Assembly (NCBI GenBank): GCA_937921525.1
Contig: CAKZUM010000125.1
Span: 1 to 6,978 of the forward strand
DNA: 6,978 nt
DNA from: an uncultured Saprospiraceae bacterium
GTDB lineage: Bacteria > Bacteroidota > Bacteroidia > Chitinophagales > Saprospiraceae
Direction: 5' to 3'
Numbering within the stretch: position 1 is the first letter of the stretch; each line of letters begins with the position of its first letter. The translations under genes were made by a program, and so were the position numbers. Positions 6,222-6,978 of the stretch are shown piece after piece. Under the pieces are notes generated by a model that worked only from the letters and a program-made list of their open reading frames with translations, was not told the DNA's origin and searched no databases.

Positions 6222-6572
6222 TTAGAGTCGATTTTGGAAACTCATCATCATTTTTCTGATAGCTGTTATTTCGTTAACTAAAGCGTTCGTAATTTGTTGG
6301 TTGTAGTATTCTAAATCAAAAGCAAGATATACTTGTGTTTCTAGTTCGCAAATTGAGCCAATAGCTATATTTAGGAAATTTTTTAGTTGGGGATCGGTAT
6401 CTCTACCGCAGCCTTCGGCTATATTAGATGGAACAGATACAGCAGCTCTACGAATTTGAGAAGTTAAACCAAATTTTTCTTCGCTCGGAAAAGACTTTGA
6501 GGTTTTATAAATGCTCTTTACCAGTCCTCTACTACGTTTCCAAATTTCGAGATGTAAGAAGTTATGTCTCAT
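6222..6572 (-). CDS. Four-helix-bundle protein (23S rRNA intervening-sequence / S23 family)
   Basis: A 116-residue protein of normal family length. The signature is clear: LHLEIWKRSRGLVKSIYKTSKSFPSEE at the start, FGLTSQIRRAAVSVPSNIAEGCGR (about residues 34-57), then FLNIAIGSICELETQVYLA. The family was first seen as ORFs inside intervening sequences of 23S rRNA genes and also occurs free-standing in many Bacteroidetes. Relatives form pentameric helical bundles with a basic surface, and the Avd protein of diversity-generating retroelements is a homologue. Its biochemical role is not settled. No rRNA sequence is present here. The gene runs opposite to thiolase and fadJ and sits between 31-bp inverted repeats, suggesting it arrived with them. 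I saw no promoter match upstream. Confidence 0.9.
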   Translation of the reverse strand: MRHNFLHLEIWKRSRGLVKSIYKTSKSFPSEEKFGLTSQIRRAAVSVPSNIAEGCGRDTDPQLKNFLNIAIGSICELETQVYLAFDLEYYNQQITNALVNEITAIRKMMMSFQNRL

Positions 6573-6802
6573 TGTACAATTGTTTAATAACGTGAAAGAT
6601 TTGTTTTAGTAAATGTATTGTTTTTCTTTAAATTACCGAACTATGTAGTAAAGAACCTTGAGAATAATACTTATGATAATGGTATTTCGTTGAGCTCTTT
6701 TCTTTAAAGGTAATTACTAGTTCCAAAGAAAATATTACAGGCTTATAAAAGAAACGATTAATCACTAAAGTCAGCAGAAAAAGTAGGGAAAGCACTAACC
6801 TA
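6573..6802. other. Non-coding interior of the candidate element
   Basis: This 230-bp AT-rich stretch lies between the four-helix-bundle start and repeat G, with no credible gene. AATTACC (6631-6637) and GGTAATT (6709-6715) are inverse copies, each preceded by TTTCTTTAAA or a near match. GTATTTCGTT (6682-6691) resembles the inner motif of the hairpins at 3015 and 4834. It should contain the four-helix-bundle promoter, but I recognise no consensus. Confidence 0.4.
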
Positions 6803-6833
6803 TCTCTACTCTCTATTCTCTGCTCTCTATTCT
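6803..6833 (-). repeat. GARYAGA repeat copy G
   Basis: On the minus strand this reads as tandem heptamers (AATAGA, GAGCAGA, GAATAGA, GAGTAGA, GA). It is the inverse of copy F, with one mismatch in 31 bases. It ends 10 bp before the ATG of the fadJ-type gene, so it occupies that gene's likely leader. Confidence 0.8.
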
Positions 6834-6843
6834 AATTAAAATT

Positions 6844-6978
6844 ATGTCCACAATAAAAAACGATATTCTAGAATACAAAGTAGGCGATGACGGCATAGCC
6901 ATCATCACTGTCAATATGGTCAAACATCCGACCAATTTATTTAGTGCGGATTTTTTCCATCCTTACTTTGAAGTAGCA
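6844..6978 (+). CDS. fadJ: 3-hydroxyacyl-CoA dehydrogenase / enoyl-CoA hydratase, N-terminus only
   Basis: Forty-five codons are open from the ATG at 6844 to the window end, so the gene is partial at its 3' side. The translation begins MSTIKNDILEYKVGDDGIAIITVN and continues to MVKHPTNLFSADFF. This resembles the first strands of the crotonase fold (a phrase like IAIITVN followed by the NLFS/N.FS position) as found at the start of FadJ/FadB-type fusion enzymes, which hydrate enoyl-CoA and oxidise 3-hydroxyacyl-CoA. The thiolase upstream in the same direction is its normal partner and supports the call. The dehydrogenase half is outside the window, so a stand-alone enoyl-CoA hydratase cannot be excluded. 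Its leader is occupied by repeat copy G. Confidence 0.7.
   Translation, partial: MSTIKNDILEYKVGDDGIAIITVNMVKHPTNLFSADFFHPYFEVA

Larger units (their letters stand above)
6163..6833. mobile_element. Candidate element: inverted GARYAGA repeats flanking a four-helix-bundle gene
   Basis: A 671-bp unit is bounded by 31-bp inverted repeats (30 of 31 identical) and contains one gene in the orientation opposite to its neighbours. Its outer ends lie 6 bp after the thiolase stop and 10 bp before the fadJ start. Removing it would leave about 16 bp between two pathway partners, a typical operon spacing. There is no transposase and no clear target-site duplication, so mobility is inferred from layout only. 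If it moves, it would need a helper enzyme or another mechanism. Confidence 0.45.

Noticed and set aside
6163..6833. A 23S rRNA intervening sequence or a diversity-generating retroelement around the four-helix-bundle gene
   Set aside because: There is no rRNA sequence on either side, and no reverse transcriptase or template/variable repeat pair in the window.

Overview
The window looks like Bacteroidota (Bacteroidetes) chromosome, with a Saprospiria-like relative as my best guess. The support is AT-rich DNA, no Shine-Dalgarno sequences before starts, a TTG-N20-TATCTTTG promoter matching the Bacteroidetes TAnnTTTG type, a PorT-type outer-membrane barrel with a signal peptide ending in FSQ, and a LytTR regulator. 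The lineage is inferred from these features only.

Layout, left to right. Positions 1-123 hold a long imperfect inverted repeat whose left arm reaches the window edge. A leftward gene (232-930) encodes a secreted beta-barrel protein. A rho-independent terminator (980-1010) ends the leftward rplU-rpmA operon (L21 then L27; promoter at 2832-2862). The L27 protein is highly unusual: about 88 residues of normal L27 are followed by about 270 Ala/Glu/Lys-rich residues, including two blocks of 28-residue helical repeats, and by a C-terminal helix-hairpin-helix domain. Upstream lies a leftward REC-LytTR response regulator (3107-3868). A short AT-rich divergent region separates it from a rightward TetR regulator (4152-4829), a thiolase (4951-6156) and the start of a FadJ/FadB-type multifunctional enzyme (from 6844). 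TetR, thiolase and FadJ look like a fatty-acid beta-oxidation cluster.

Between thiolase and fadJ, on the opposite strand, sits a four-helix-bundle (23S rRNA intervening-sequence, S23-type) protein gene. It is flanked by 31-bp inverted repeats that agree at 30 of 31 positions. These repeats are tandem heptamers of consensus GARYAGA. The unit begins 6 bp after the thiolase stop and ends 10 bp before the fadJ start, as if inserted into an operon.

Related GARYAGA tracts, in inverted pairs and without a gene between them, lie between rplU and the LytTR gene and between the TetR and thiolase genes. One of them encodes the last 11 residues of the TetR protein. The most promising candidate for something undescribed is therefore a family of gene-boundary heptamer repeats with one copy carrying a four-helix-bundle gene. 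Mobility and any functional link are inferences.
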